In this document: in pieces, positions 1 through 8,477 of the stretch
Layout: each line of letters starts with the position of its first letter
How positions within the stretch are numbered: the first letter of the stretch is position 1
Assembly: GCF_902809865.1 (NCBI RefSeq)
Contig: NZ_CADDWH010000001.1
Location: 434,001-498,000 of the forward strand
DNA length: 64,000 nucleotides
Reading direction: 5' to 3'
Origin: Halobacillus sp. Marseille-Q1614
GTDB lineage: Bacteria > Bacillota > Bacilli > Bacillales > Halobacillaceae
Notes under the pieces: generated by a model
Told to the model about the DNA's origin: nothing
Database searches by the model: none
The model's input: only the letters and a program-made list of their open reading frames with translations
Translations under genes and position numbers: made by a program

Positions 1-2
1 TT

Positions 3-569
3 AAAGAGTATGAACAAACAGGCGAGCATACCTTTATGTTTGGTTATGAAGAAAGCTACGGCTATTTAGTCAAAGACTTCGCCCGTGACAAAGATGCCAT
101 CCAAGCCGCTGTCTTATCGGCTGAGGTAGCCGCATACTGGAAGTCTCAAGGCAAGACTTTATTAGAAGCATTAGATGCTCTGTATGAAAAACACGGTTAT
201 TTCTTAGAAGATCTTCAATCCATGACGATGGAAGGGAAGACAGGGACTGAACGTATCGAACAAATTATGGAGGACTTCAGAAGAAATCCTCTGAAACAGG
301 CTGGCGGTCTTCAAGTGATAGCGGTAGAAGACTATTCCACTTCTGAGCGCGTGAACGTGGATGGAACAAAAGCATCCATTGATCTGCCAAAAGCCAATGT
401 TGTGAAATTTATTTTAGAAAACGACAGCTGGTTCTGTTTACGTCCATCCGGCACTGAGCCAAAAATCAAGTTTTACTATGGCGTTAAAACGAATTCCGGT
501 GAAGAAAGCCGACGTCTGATCGAAGAAGTTAAACAATCGGTTAATGAACAAATTAAAAAAAGCGTTTAA
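3..569 (+). CDS. pgcA: Alpha-phosphoglucomutase, C-terminal part (5' end outside window)
   Basis: Interconverts glucose-6-phosphate and glucose-1-phosphate in the cytoplasm, feeding UDP-glucose synthesis together with GtaB, which is encoded at 45568 in this window. The reading frame is open from the first bases, so the start lies outside. Visible motifs are the sugar-binding loop GYEESYGY and the C-terminal phosphate-binding loop RPSGTEPK of the phosphohexomutase superfamily. The visible part covers about the last 188 residues. In B. subtilis this enzyme supplies glucose for glycolipid anchors and teichoic acid decoration, which fits the neighbouring teichoic acid genes. A strong terminator follows directly. 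Family assignment is secure; a phosphomannomutase paralogue is the only serious alternative. Confidence 0.9.
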   Translation, partial: KEYEQTGEHTFMFGYEESYGYLVKDFARDKDAIQAAVLSAEVAAYWKSQGKTLLEALDALYEKHGYFLEDLQSMTMEGKTGTERIEQIMEDFRRNPLKQAGGLQVIAVEDYSTSERVNVDGTKASIDLPKANVVKFILENDSWFCLRPSGTEPKIKFYYGVKTNSGEESRRLIEEVKQSVNEQIKKSV

Positions 570-581
570 TAGAGTAGAGGA

Positions 582-609
582 AGCCCTGAGATTTCAGGGC
601 TTTTTTTTA
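582..609 (+). terminator. Rho-independent terminator after pgcA
   Basis: Hairpin AGCCCTGA / TCAGGGCT followed by eight T residues, 12 bases after the pgcA stop codon. Confidence 0.9.
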
Positions 610-726
610 TGTGTTTCCAAAATTATTCTGAGTTACTTGAAATCACCAATTTGGCCGACTTTCTTACTGAATTATTACATTGCTTTTTCAATTTCCCCTG
701 AATTCCCCAAAACACGACATTACGTG

Positions 727-735
727 TGATATAAT
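727..735 (+). promoter_or_regulatory. Extended -10 promoter for the TagO homologue
   Basis: TGATATAAT is a perfect extended -10 element (TGn plus TATAAT), about 64 bases before the ATG at 799. No good -35 is seen at the right distance, as is common for extended -10 promoters. Confidence 0.5.
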
Positions 736-798
736 GAGATTCTTATTAATGTTAGTTAATTTTAAGGGAATTCCCTTTTCGATTAAGCGAGGATTATT

Positions 799-1893
799 AT
801 GAATATTTATATAGAAATTACGATAGCCTTTCTGCTGGCAATGACTGTAAGTTACCTTTTGGTATTTCCAGTTATTAAATTGGCGAGAAAGTGGAAAATG
901 ATGGATCAACCCGAAGCAAGAAAAATTCATGAGGTGACTACACCGAGAATGGGCGGTTTAGCCATTTTTGGAGGTGTGGTGGTAGGAATGCTGGTTATTC
1001 AGCCGGCCATTCAATATATGACAGCTATCTCAATTGGAGCTTTTGTCATTGTATTAACGGGTCTTTTAGATGATCGCTTTCAAATCAGGCCAATTGCAAA
1101 GCTTGCTGGCCAGGTTCTGGCAGCGTCAATTTTAATATTCTCAGGGCTGCAGATCGATATTCTTACTATACCTTTCATCGGGATGATTCCGCTAAGTGAT
1201 CCAGTAAGTATAGTTTTGTCTTACTTTTGGATTATTGGTATTACGAATGCTATCAACTTAATTGATGGTTTGGATGGTCTGGCCACCGGGGTTACGACAA
1301 TATCCTTAATAAGCATCGCCATCATGGCTTTAGCGATAGAACCTCAAGTAGCCATTGTTTATCTGTGTATCGTGTTAATTGGAAGTAATTTAGGATTTTT
1401 AGTACACAACTTTTACCCTGCCAAAATATATATGGGAGATTCAGGATCCTTATTTCTGGGATACTCCATGGCGGTCATCTCTATGGTCGGCTTATTTAAA
1501 AATGTGACATTGTTCAGCTTTGTCATTCCTATCATTGTGCTGGCAATTCCATTATTTGATACTCTGTTTTCGATCATAAGAAGATTCTTAAACAAGCAGA
1601 AAATTATGATGCCAGATAATAAGCATATCCACTATCAGATTTTGGCTGCGGGCTTCAGTCACAGAACAACAGTGCTCATTATTTATGGGTTCAGTGCACT
1701 TTTTGGCTTTTTAGCTATTCTTTTCTCATTAACATCTTTTAGTGTTTCTCTGGGGATAACGTTTGTTATGCTGTTTTTGCTGCATTTATTTGCAGAGATG
1801 ACGGGGGTTGTGCAAAAAGGTAAACGACCGGTTCTCCATACCATTCGTAGAATTTACAGGGGAAATGTAAAAAAAACCAAAAAGGGTGACTGA
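799..1893 (+). CDS. tagO: TagO/WecA-type undecaprenyl-phosphate GlcNAc-1-phosphate transferase (copy 1)
   Basis: A 364-residue polytopic membrane enzyme of the MraY/WecA family. It would transfer GlcNAc-1-phosphate from UDP-GlcNAc to undecaprenyl phosphate, the first committed step of wall teichoic acid and related polymers. Family signatures are visible in order: PRMGGLAIF near residue 50, the acidic LLDDRF, the catalytic NAINLIDGLDGLA near residue 155, FYPAKIYMGDSGSLFLG near residue 205 and HIHYQI near residue 270. Start ATG 799 follows GCGAGG. It stands alone downstream of pgcA. A second member of the same family lies at 21356, so which copy serves teichoic acid and which another polymer cannot be decided here. 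Confidence 0.88.
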   Translation: MNIYIEITIAFLLAMTVSYLLVFPVIKLARKWKMMDQPEARKIHEVTTPRMGGLAIFGGVVVGMLVIQPAIQYMTAISIGAFVIVLTGLLDDRFQIRPIAKLAGQVLAASILIFSGLQIDILTIPFIGMIPLSDPVSIVLSYFWIIGITNAINLIDGLDGLATGVTTISLISIAIMALAIEPQVAIVYLCIVLIGSNLGFLVHNFYPAKIYMGDSGSLFLGYSMAVISMVGLFKNVTLFSFVIPIIVLAIPLFDTLFSIIRRFLNKQKIMMPDNKHIHYQILAAGFSHRTTVLIIYGFSALFGFLAILFSLTSFSVSLGITFVMLFLLHLFAEMTGVVQKGKRPVLHTIRRIYRGNVKKTKKGD

Positions 1894-1967
1894 TAAAGTT
1901 TTGAAGTTTTGTTGAACAGTGATTAGTTCTATCATTATCTTAAATGTATTATTAATCGTAAGCAGTG

Positions 1968-2252
1968 CTCCTTTGGAAATACGAAGATGAAGAAATGAAG
2001 GCTCCGCCAGCTGCTAAGGATGAGACCTTTTATTTCTCAAATATAAAGGGTCAGTTCAAGCATTGGATACTCAAAGCGGTGAAAAAATAGGAGAGATACA
2101 TTTAGAGGGAACGCTGATACCTTCAAGGCCTATTATTATGAACGATACCCTAATAATAGGCAGTCAAGAATGTTTACGCTGTTCCTACAAGCGATAGTCT
2201 TGAAGAGGAAATTCAAAGTTTCTACAACTTAGTAAACACATATAGTAAATAG
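1968..2252 (+). pseudogene. Remnant of a PQQ-like beta-propeller protein (two frameshifts)
   Basis: Three short pieces in different frames join into one protein C-terminus. Frame A (from 1968) reads LLWKYEDEEMKAPPAAKDE and on to FYFSNIKG. Frame B (from 2051) reads SVQALDTQSGEKIGE and on to TLIIGSQE. Frame C (from 2169) reads NVYAVPTSDSLEEEI and ends in a stop at 2250-2252. The pattern 'ALDTQSGEKIGE ... PIIMNDTLIIGSQ ... VYAV' is that of PQQ-type propeller blades. An in-frame stop at 1959 closes the 5' side and no start is present. It is the decayed 3' end of a gene whose front part is gone. The specific parent family is not identifiable. Confidence 0.7.
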
Positions 2253-2341
2253 TGAGGTAAAAAGTGAAGAGGACCCGCTATTTAGTTATTGGGGGATTTT
2301 CCTGTTAGTGTTCGGAGTGGAATAATAGTAATTGAAAAGAG

Positions 2342-2376
2342 AACCCTGTTGAGTCTCAATTGGCTTAACGGGGTTT
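2342..2376 (+). terminator. Terminator-like hairpin downstream of the propeller remnant
   Basis: AACCCTGTTGAG pairs with CTTAACGGGGTT (with G-U pairs) and is followed by TTTTGATTTTTA. It is probably the relic terminator of the broken gene. The rest of 2253-2610 shows no convincing gene. Confidence 0.55.
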
Positions 2377-2622
2377 TGATTTTTATTTGGCTTATGTTCG
2401 CGATATTCTTAAGGGTTTCATTTGTCCTAATGTTTCCTGTTATTCTTAGCTTACTGATAACTACACTTCGACGAAAATGAGAAGTTTGTCACTTTATGTG
2501 GAAAATGATACATGGTTCCCTTAATGTATGCCTAAAAATAACAATGAAAACAATGATGAAATTTGTTAGATTATTGAATGTTATTAGGAGGTTGATTTTT
2601 TCAATAAAAGAAGAGGAGTTAA

Positions 2623-3663
2623 ATGTGTATGGTTAAAGAGTGGAATTACTTAAGGGTATTAGCTTGTCTATCCATTGTTTTCTTGCATAGTACAACCCAC
2701 ATTGGAAGACAATTAGGCCTCCCGGACTATGATTTATATGCATTAGCCAGAGTATTACTGTGTTACGCTACCCCTACCTTTATTGTTTTATCGGAAATCA
2801 TTTTAGCAAATCGGTATCCAGATAAATTACCAGAAGGTTTTTTTAAGAAAAGATTTAAATTTATTATATTGCCTTTTATCTCTTTTTCAATTATCGATGC
2901 ATTAGTAAAGAAATATATGGACCCCAATATCATTTTATCAGATAAGGTAGTAGACAATATGCTTTTTGGGCAATTTGAAGGGTATTTTATTCTAATTATA
3001 CTGCAGTTTTATATTCTTCATTATATTGTGGTGACCTTTAATATTTCTATGAAAACTTTATTACCTGTCAGTTTATTTATAATGTGCATTCACTTAATGG
3101 CGTTCAATGCTAATTTTCAATTTTTACAAGACTACACAAAACATCACAAGCTTTTATTTACTGCCTGGTTCGGTTATTTTACGGCCGCCTTTATTATTGG
3201 AAAGTATTATAAGGAAATTTTGAGTTTTCTTACTAAAAATATATGGCTGCCAATCTTATGTGTATTTCTTTCAATAGCAATTATATATATAAATTTTCAG
3301 AGTGGGGAAACAGGCGTTCATTCACGCAGAATAGACTTATTTGCCTTTACGATCTTCATAACCTTAAGTATTCTTAGCTTAAAGCGTTATTTTATGGACT
3401 CCACGATTATTAATTTAATCAGTAACTATTCGTTAGGGATATATTTAGTGCATTGGCAAGTCCAGCGACTTATTGCACCATATGTAGGAGATTTCTTTGG
3501 AAGCAACAGTACGGGGGTTATTGGTTTATTCCTAATATCTTTACTACTAACAATGTTTATTATTAAATTAATTTCTCTCATTCCGTTAGGATCTTTCGTA
3601 GTTGGAAATACGAAGAGAAGAGGTTATCAAAAAAAGAAAAAAGCAGTATCTGTTGCAAGTTAA
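2623..3663 (+). CDS. Acyltransferase family 3 membrane protein
   Basis: A 346-residue integral membrane protein with about ten hydrophobic segments, of the acyltransferase-3 (OafA/IcaC-like) family. The N-terminal EWNYLRVLACLSIVFLHS carries the conserved first helix with its arginine and the histidine thought to be essential in this family. Such proteins usually O-acetylate or O-succinylate surface polysaccharides, and a teichoic acid or exopolysaccharide substrate is inferred from the neighbours. GAGGAG lies 4 bases before ATG 2623 and 10 before ATG 2629, so the second ATG may be the true start. The gene is AT-rich and has its own terminator. A second, distantly similar acyltransferase is at 39116. 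Confidence 0.8.
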   Translation: MCMVKEWNYLRVLACLSIVFLHSTTHIGRQLGLPDYDLYALARVLLCYATPTFIVLSEIILANRYPDKLPEGFFKKRFKFIILPFISFSIIDALVKKYMDPNIILSDKVVDNMLFGQFEGYFILIILQFYILHYIVVTFNISMKTLLPVSLFIMCIHLMAFNANFQFLQDYTKHHKLLFTAWFGYFTAAFIIGKYYKEILSFLTKNIWLPILCVFLSIAIIYINFQSGETGVHSRRIDLFAFTIFITLSILSLKRYFMDSTIINLISNYSLGIYLVHWQVQRLIAPYVGDFFGSNSTGVIGLFLISLLLTMFIIKLISLIPLGSFVVGNTKRRGYQKKKKAVSVAS

Positions 3664-3664
3664 A

Positions 3665-3698
3665 AAAAGCTCCATGTGCATAAGCACATGGAGCTTTT
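3665..3698. terminator. Bidirectional terminator between acyltransferase and tagB-like gene
   Basis: AAAAGCTCCATGTGC / GCACATGGAGCTTTT is a near-perfect hairpin with A-run and T-run on the two sides. It lies between convergent genes and serves both. Confidence 0.9.
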
Positions 3699-4881
3699 AA
3701 AGTTGACCTGCGACTTCAGGCTGCCTTAAGACTTTCTTATCATAGACTGCTTGAATTAATTTTTCGCTGGATCGGCCATCGGAATACTCATTCCATTGCT
3801 TGGAAAATTGTTTTATTCTTTCATAGTTATAATTTTCTCCCCAAAGAATTTCAACAATTTCTTCAGTAGTGTAAGCAATAGGGCCTGGCGTCATTGCATG
3901 ATAGTCTTCCCAAAAACCACGAACTCTCGCATACTCTTCAAGATCAAAAGAGTAAAAGATCATTGGCTTATTGAGTAGTGAAAATTCGTACGGTATAGAA
4001 GAATAATCAGTGATGAGAATATCGGTTATTAATAATAGATGATTAATATGATCTCCGCTTGATACATCAACAATAAACTCAGGATAAGGATTACGAAAAC
4101 TTGAATTTACAGCAGGATGAAGTCTTAAAAGAAGTACACAGTCTTCGTGAAGAGACTCATACATAAGCTTAAGGTCCAGCTGAATATCAGGGTCAGTTAA
4201 TTGGTGATCCCTGAAGGTAGGAGCGTACAAAATGACTTGCTTTCCATTAATTTGAGGATATTTTCGTTTTAAACTTTCCTCGATATCTGAGTGATCCTCA
4301 AAAAAGAAATCAGTACGCGGAATACCTGTCTTTAAGATATTATGATCTTTAAGATCAAAGCTTTTCTTAAAGATGTCGGCCATTTTATCAGAGCCTACAA
4401 TCACTTGATCGAATCGTTGATATACTTTTCTAAATCTCTCATTCGCTTTTTGGGTCCGGCCCTCAATAGATGGATCGGCCAGTCCAAATCGTTTAACGGC
4501 ACCAGAGGCATGCCATAGCTGAATGCACTCTACATTATCCCGAAATTCAGTAGCTGCTAAGAAACCGAAATAATTATCTACAAATACTTTCTCAGAAGTC
4601 GCTAAATGATAAATAGATTGAACGAACTTTAAAGGATGTTTGAATTGGAAAGGCAAAACAGTCGTCTGTTCGTCCTCTTGAAAGGCAAAACTGCATCGAT
4701 CTTCCTTTAAAATAACGATTTCTCCACTGTACTGTTTCTTCAGAGCTTCAACTGTAAACAAAATATTATCCCCAAAAGAAGAAACAAACACCGTTTTCTT
4801 CCGTTGGGGAGTTAACTTAGCGATATTAAAAATAATTCTTATGATAAGCAGATAATTGCTTATCATAAAGTCTCTAACCAT
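3697..4881 (-). CDS. tagB: CDP-glycerol glycerophosphotransferase, TagB-like primase
   Basis: A 394-residue cytoplasmic, membrane-associated enzyme of the TagB/TagF family. It would transfer glycerol-3-phosphate from CDP-glycerol to the lipid-linked ManNAc-GlcNAc disaccharide, priming wall teichoic acid. Family motifs: LWHASGAVKRFGL (residues 122-134), YAPTFRD (219-225), RLHPAV (253-258) and ITDYSSIPYE (from 290). Length matches the primase TagB (about 380) better than the polymerase TagF, which is longer. The start ATG at 4881 overlaps the tagD stop by 8 bases, so the two are translationally coupled, and TagD makes its donor substrate. A TarF-like role is possible; family certain, TagB assignment inferred from length and context. 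Confidence 0.8.
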   Translation of the reverse strand: MVRDFMISNYLLIIRIIFNIAKLTPQRKKTVFVSSFGDNILFTVEALKKQYSGEIVILKEDRCSFAFQEDEQTTVLPFQFKHPLKFVQSIYHLATSEKVFVDNYFGFLAATEFRDNVECIQLWHASGAVKRFGLADPSIEGRTQKANERFRKVYQRFDQVIVGSDKMADIFKKSFDLKDHNILKTGIPRTDFFFEDHSDIEESLKRKYPQINGKQVILYAPTFRDHQLTDPDIQLDLKLMYESLHEDCVLLLRLHPAVNSSFRNPYPEFIVDVSSGDHINHLLLITDILITDYSSIPYEFSLLNKPMIFYSFDLEEYARVRGFWEDYHAMTPGPIAYTTEEIVEILWGENYNYERIKQFSKQWNEYSDGRSSEKLIQAVYDKKVLRQPEVAGQL

Positions 4882-5272
4882 CGTTCACATCAAGTAAATC
4901 GTTTTTTATTTTACTAGTTGAAATCCCGACAGTACGTGGAAGATAGACTACTTCACAATAATCTTTTAAGTGATCGAATTTACCTTTCCAATCGTCACCC
5001 ATAACGAAAACGTCCACATCGTGCTTTTGAACATCTTCTACTTTTTGTTCCCAATTCTCTTCTGCAATCACTTCATCTACATAACGAATGGCTTCTAGAA
5101 TCATTTTACGATTCTCAAAGCTGTGGTAAGCTTCTTTATTTTTAATGGCGTTAAATTCATCAGATGAAATAGCAACAATTAAATAATCTCCTAAATCTTT
5201 TGCTCTTTTTAATAAATTAATATGTCCCCAGTGAAGTAAATCAAAGGTTCCATATGTGATTACTTTTTTCAT
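4874..5272 (-). CDS. tagD: Glycerol-3-phosphate cytidylyltransferase
   Basis: Makes CDP-glycerol from CTP and glycerol-3-phosphate, the building block for all three glycerophosphotransferases in this window. The protein is 132 residues, as expected for TagD (129 in B. subtilis). It opens with MKKVITYGTFDLLHWGH, containing the nucleotidyltransferase HxGH motif (residues 14-17), and ends with the RTVGISTSKIK motif. The reading frame extends 36 bases further upstream, but AAGGAGGAG sits 7 to 8 bases before the ATG at 5272, which fixes the start. It is the first gene of a two-gene operon with tagB. Confidence 0.93.
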   Translation of the reverse strand: MKKVITYGTFDLLHWGHINLLKRAKDLGDYLIVAISSDEFNAIKNKEAYHSFENRKMILEAIRYVDEVIAEENWEQKVEDVQKHDVDVFVMGDDWKGKFDHLKDYCEVVYLPRTVGISTSKIKNDLLDVNDG

Positions 5273-5306
5273 TTTTGTTTTCTCCTCCTTGGTTGATAAA
5301 CATACC

Positions 5307-5336
5307 ATTATAGAGTATATACCTTTTATTTTACAA
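5307..5336 (-). promoter_or_regulatory. Sigma-A promoter of the tagD-tagB operon
   Basis: On the minus strand TTGTAA, an 18-base spacer, then TATAAT; the -10 ends about 35 bases before the tagD start. Confidence 0.6.
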
Positions 5337-5472
5337 AACTAAAACATTATATTTACAGTTTAATAAAAATTATAGAATATAATAGAAATGTGCGTGCTTA
5401 GTCTAATACTACAAGATGTTACAAATTAAAACAACTGAATTCTATAGTTTTGAAGTTATTACCAAATTATAT

Positions 5473-5511
5473 AAAAACAGCAGTTCTCTCAAGGAGAACT
5501 GCTGTTTTTTG
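5473..5511 (-). terminator. Terminator of the glucosaminidase gene
   Basis: Perfect 15-bp hairpin (AACAGCAGTTCTC / GAGAACTGCTGTT) with a T-run on the minus strand, directly after the stop codon of the minus-strand autolysin. Confidence 0.88.
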
Positions 5512-8082
5512 TTATCTTCTTACAATGAAACTATGGTCGGTGCCACTGCTTGCCCAAGCTGTATAATCATTAAAGTTAATTTGATACCATTCATTACTTG
5601 TTATGATTTTATCACTATTGTCTAAGACGCCTGCAACAAAATCTCCGGTTTGCAGTGATCCAACCGGCTGATAGGAAGTAGAAGGGCCGGTTCTAACGTT
5701 TAAGTTGCTTGCTTTAACCTCTAATAGATTTAGCAATTTAACAAACTCTCCGCTAACCCATCCTTTAGTACCATCAAAAGAGACTTCATACCAAGATCCA
5801 TTAGTACCAAGCACATCAATCTTACTTCCGCCTGGTATAGAAGCTTGAATTGAATCATTTATTGATGGGCCGCTTCTTAAGTTCAGATTTGAACCAGTCT
5901 GTACTGCAACTTCTCCTTTTACATTAGCAGGGTACTCAATATAAGTGCCTGCTGAGTCATCAGGATCTGGTTTAGGCGAAGAAGAAGGCTGACCGATATA
6001 AGCTGGAACATCATATACTAAAACATAATTGTTAAGAGCATCATAAATGTTAGATATTGTTCTTGTTTGTAAATCAGCCCATGCTACATGAGTTGCATAT
6101 TGGTGATAACCAGGGTTGTCAGGGTTCCAGCGCATTTTATATAAAGTATCCTGACCGCTATGGACATAATTAACAGAAACAAATCTCGCTCCTCCAATTA
6201 TAGCCTCTTCAGGAGTGAACCATCCTTCGTTAAAAGCTCTCTTAGCTCCCCCTGATACCGGTGAATCGTCTACTGCTCCTATTCCATAAACGTTGTAAAC
6301 AGTATGAACTTTATTACTTTCTGAAACCACATTACCATTGTTATCAACAGGAACACCTCTAGCCAAGGTGGATGTGCCATATCCAGTTTCATGAATAGCA
6401 TGGGAGATCAGGTAAGCTTCATTAATGCTGTGTATTTTACCAGCTTCAATAAAAGCTGAAGCTTTTCCTTCCAATATTTCAGCATTATAAAGAACTTTAC
6501 GGTTGGCTTCTTCAGCATTCAGGCCTGCAGGCTGTGATAATTTTAAAAACTGGTAAAAACTGCTGGAGTTTTTATCAAAATTATCAGGATTTAAGTAATA
6601 AGATACCTCTTCTTCAGTAGCACTCACTTTTCCAGCACCGTCTGCTTTTGGAGTTCTAGTCATTTGAATTTCTAGCACATCATCAAAGTGAATATCGTAG
6701 TTAGTAGTTTCATAGATTAATTTTTCTGTATTAACTTGGTCTTTGTGAATATATCCAGTATTACTTTCTCCATTTATATACGCTTTCGCTTCGTACCAAT
6801 CTGCACTAAATGTTTTAAGGTCTAGGATATCATTTTTATTGTAGACATGAATGATCCCTGACCGCTTTGATGCTTTTTCATACATAATTGTTTGATCAAC
6901 AGCTGCTAGTCCACTGACTATTTGTTGATCACTCGATAGATTCTCGACGTGTGACTTGGCAATATAACCTGTATAGGGTTCATGGTTCAAATACACTGTA
7001 GCTTCATACCAATTGGCCGAGAAGTCTTTGTATTGAAGGATGCTTCCTTGTTCGTATGACTTCAGTGGCTTGGAATTTGTTGAAGCAGCGTTGAAAACAT
7101 GTGTTGGGGACTGCAATCCAATCCCTCTGCGGGCATTATTTGTTGAAGAAGGCTTCTCCACATGACTTTTGTGAAGGTATCCTGTTTCCTCTACACCGTT
7201 CACCCCTTTTTCAACGATATACCAATTACTCGAATAATCTTTATAAGATAAGGTGGTACCTGGAGAAAAAGATTTTATAACTTGTGAATTTGTGCGGGCA
7301 TTTGAATAGATATTAGTTGGTTTTAATAACGCAATACCCGAATCTTTTGCCCCATCTACTTCTCCTGTCTCTACGTGGCTTTTGTGAATGTACCCCGTAT
7401 GAGGTTCATGATTCAAATAAACAGTAGCTTCATACCAGTCATTTAAGAAGGACTTATATTGCAGAATAGTTCCATTCGAATAAGATTTTAAGATCTTTGA
7501 TCCTGTTGCTGCTTTAGAATACACATTCGTAGTATTCTGAAGAGCAATTCCTGTTAAATCTTGTTGAGGCTGCACGGAAGTCTCTACATGACTTTTATGT
7601 ATATAACCTGTATAGGGTTTGTGGTCTAAGTACACGGTGGCTTCATACCAATCATTAGAAAAAGTTTTATATCTTAGTATAGAACCCTGCCCGTATGATT
7701 TTAAAGGTTGTGCCCCTATATTTGCTTCCTCGTACACACTAACTAGATTATTAATTGCTCGTCCTTCTAAATCGTGTTGCGTGCTCACTGAATTTTCTAC
7801 ATCATCTTTATGTATGTAACCTGTGTAAGCTTTGTAGTTTAAATATATAGTGGCAATATACCAGCTGCTGCTGTGTTCTCTGTATTGAAGGATCGACCCC
7901 TCATTATATTGTTTCAGCACATTTGAATTTCTGCTTTCTGTGCTATAAACCTTAGTAGGGTTCTTAAGAGCAACCCCTCTAAATTCTTCTTCGGCTGTTA
8001 CAGTGCCCGATGCAGGAAAATAAGCAATTAGCAGTAACAAAAACAAAAGAGCTGACAATAATTTAAAAAACCCAAAACGCAT
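5512..8082 (-). CDS. Secreted N-acetylglucosaminidase autolysin with six N-terminal SH3/GW-like repeats
   Basis: An 856-residue secreted protein. Residues 1-31 form a signal peptide. Residues about 33-450 hold six repeats of about 70 residues, each ending in a form of TGYIHKSHVE; repeats 2, 3 and 5 are nearly identical (WYEATVYLNHEPYTGYI). A GH73-type glucosaminidase domain follows, with HAIHETGYGTSTLA around residue 565, where the glutamate is the expected catalytic acid. Two bacterial SH3 domains close the protein (LNLRSGPS, LNVRTGPS). It would cut the glycan strand of peptidoglycan, like LytD of B. subtilis. The repeats probably bind the wall or teichoic acids (inference). Start ATG follows TAGGAGGTAG. 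It lies between teichoic acid genes. Confidence 0.85.
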   Translation of the reverse strand: MRFGFFKLLSALLFLLLLIAYFPASGTVTAEEEFRGVALKNPTKVYSTESRNSNVLKQYNEGSILQYREHSSSWYIATIYLNYKAYTGYIHKDDVENSVSTQHDLEGRAINNLVSVYEEANIGAQPLKSYGQGSILRYKTFSNDWYEATVYLDHKPYTGYIHKSHVETSVQPQQDLTGIALQNTTNVYSKAATGSKILKSYSNGTILQYKSFLNDWYEATVYLNHEPHTGYIHKSHVETGEVDGAKDSGIALLKPTNIYSNARTNSQVIKSFSPGTTLSYKDYSSNWYIVEKGVNGVEETGYLHKSHVEKPSSTNNARRGIGLQSPTHVFNAASTNSKPLKSYEQGSILQYKDFSANWYEATVYLNHEPYTGYIAKSHVENLSSDQQIVSGLAAVDQTIMYEKASKRSGIIHVYNKNDILDLKTFSADWYEAKAYINGESNTGYIHKDQVNTEKLIYETTNYDIHFDDVLEIQMTRTPKADGAGKVSATEEEVSYYLNPDNFDKNSSSFYQFLKLSQPAGLNAEEANRKVLYNAEILEGKASAFIEAGKIHSINEAYLISHAIHETGYGTSTLARGVPVDNNGNVVSESNKVHTVYNVYGIGAVDDSPVSGGAKRAFNEGWFTPEEAIIGGARFVSVNYVHSGQDTLYKMRWNPDNPGYHQYATHVAWADLQTRTISNIYDALNNYVLVYDVPAYIGQPSSSPKPDPDDSAGTYIEYPANVKGEVAVQTGSNLNLRSGPSINDSIQASIPGGSKIDVLGTNGSWYEVSFDGTKGWVSGEFVKLLNLLEVKASNLNVRTGPSTSYQPVGSLQTGDFVAGVLDNSDKIITSNEWYQINFNDYTAWASSGTDHSFIVRR

Positions 8083-8477
8083 CTACATTTCTACCTCCTA
8101 GTTTCTAATTGTTTCAACCTTTACATTTTAAGAAGTTTGGTCATAAGCCTCACCCTCTCAAAAGGAATTTTAAAATGTAATAAAACAGGAACTAGGTAGG
8201 TTGTAGACTTTCGTACAAATCTATTAATTTACTTCTATAAATTTCATGTTGTTCATTATTATGGACATAGTATATCATCATGTTACAGGAAAATGAATGA
8301 AATATGTCGAAAAATGATAGAATTTGACCAAAAATGTAATCAAATTTTTGCTGCTGCTCTAAAAAGAAGGGGAGATATTTCTAGATATAATAAGTTGATG
8401 GAGTTCAATTATATGTTTAAAATAACCGTTGTGATGTGAGAATTTTTTTATAAAGTTTTGAAGGGGAGTACGATTTT
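8083..8477. other. 395-bp divergent intergenic region
   Basis: Separates the minus-strand autolysin from the plus-strand glycerophosphotransferase. It is AT-rich. On the plus strand AGATATAAT at 8383-8391 could be a -10 for the gene at 8478, but no -35 is clear. No further gene or repeat was recognised. Confidence 0.4.

Noticed and set aside
2289-2480. 63-codon open frame encoding a hydrophobic peptide
   Set aside because: It spans a terminator-like hairpin, has no good ribosome binding site and lies in decayed DNA. Probably not a gene.
5416-5625. 69-codon plus-strand open frame
   Set aside because: It runs through the autolysin terminator and antisense to the autolysin gene; no translation signal.
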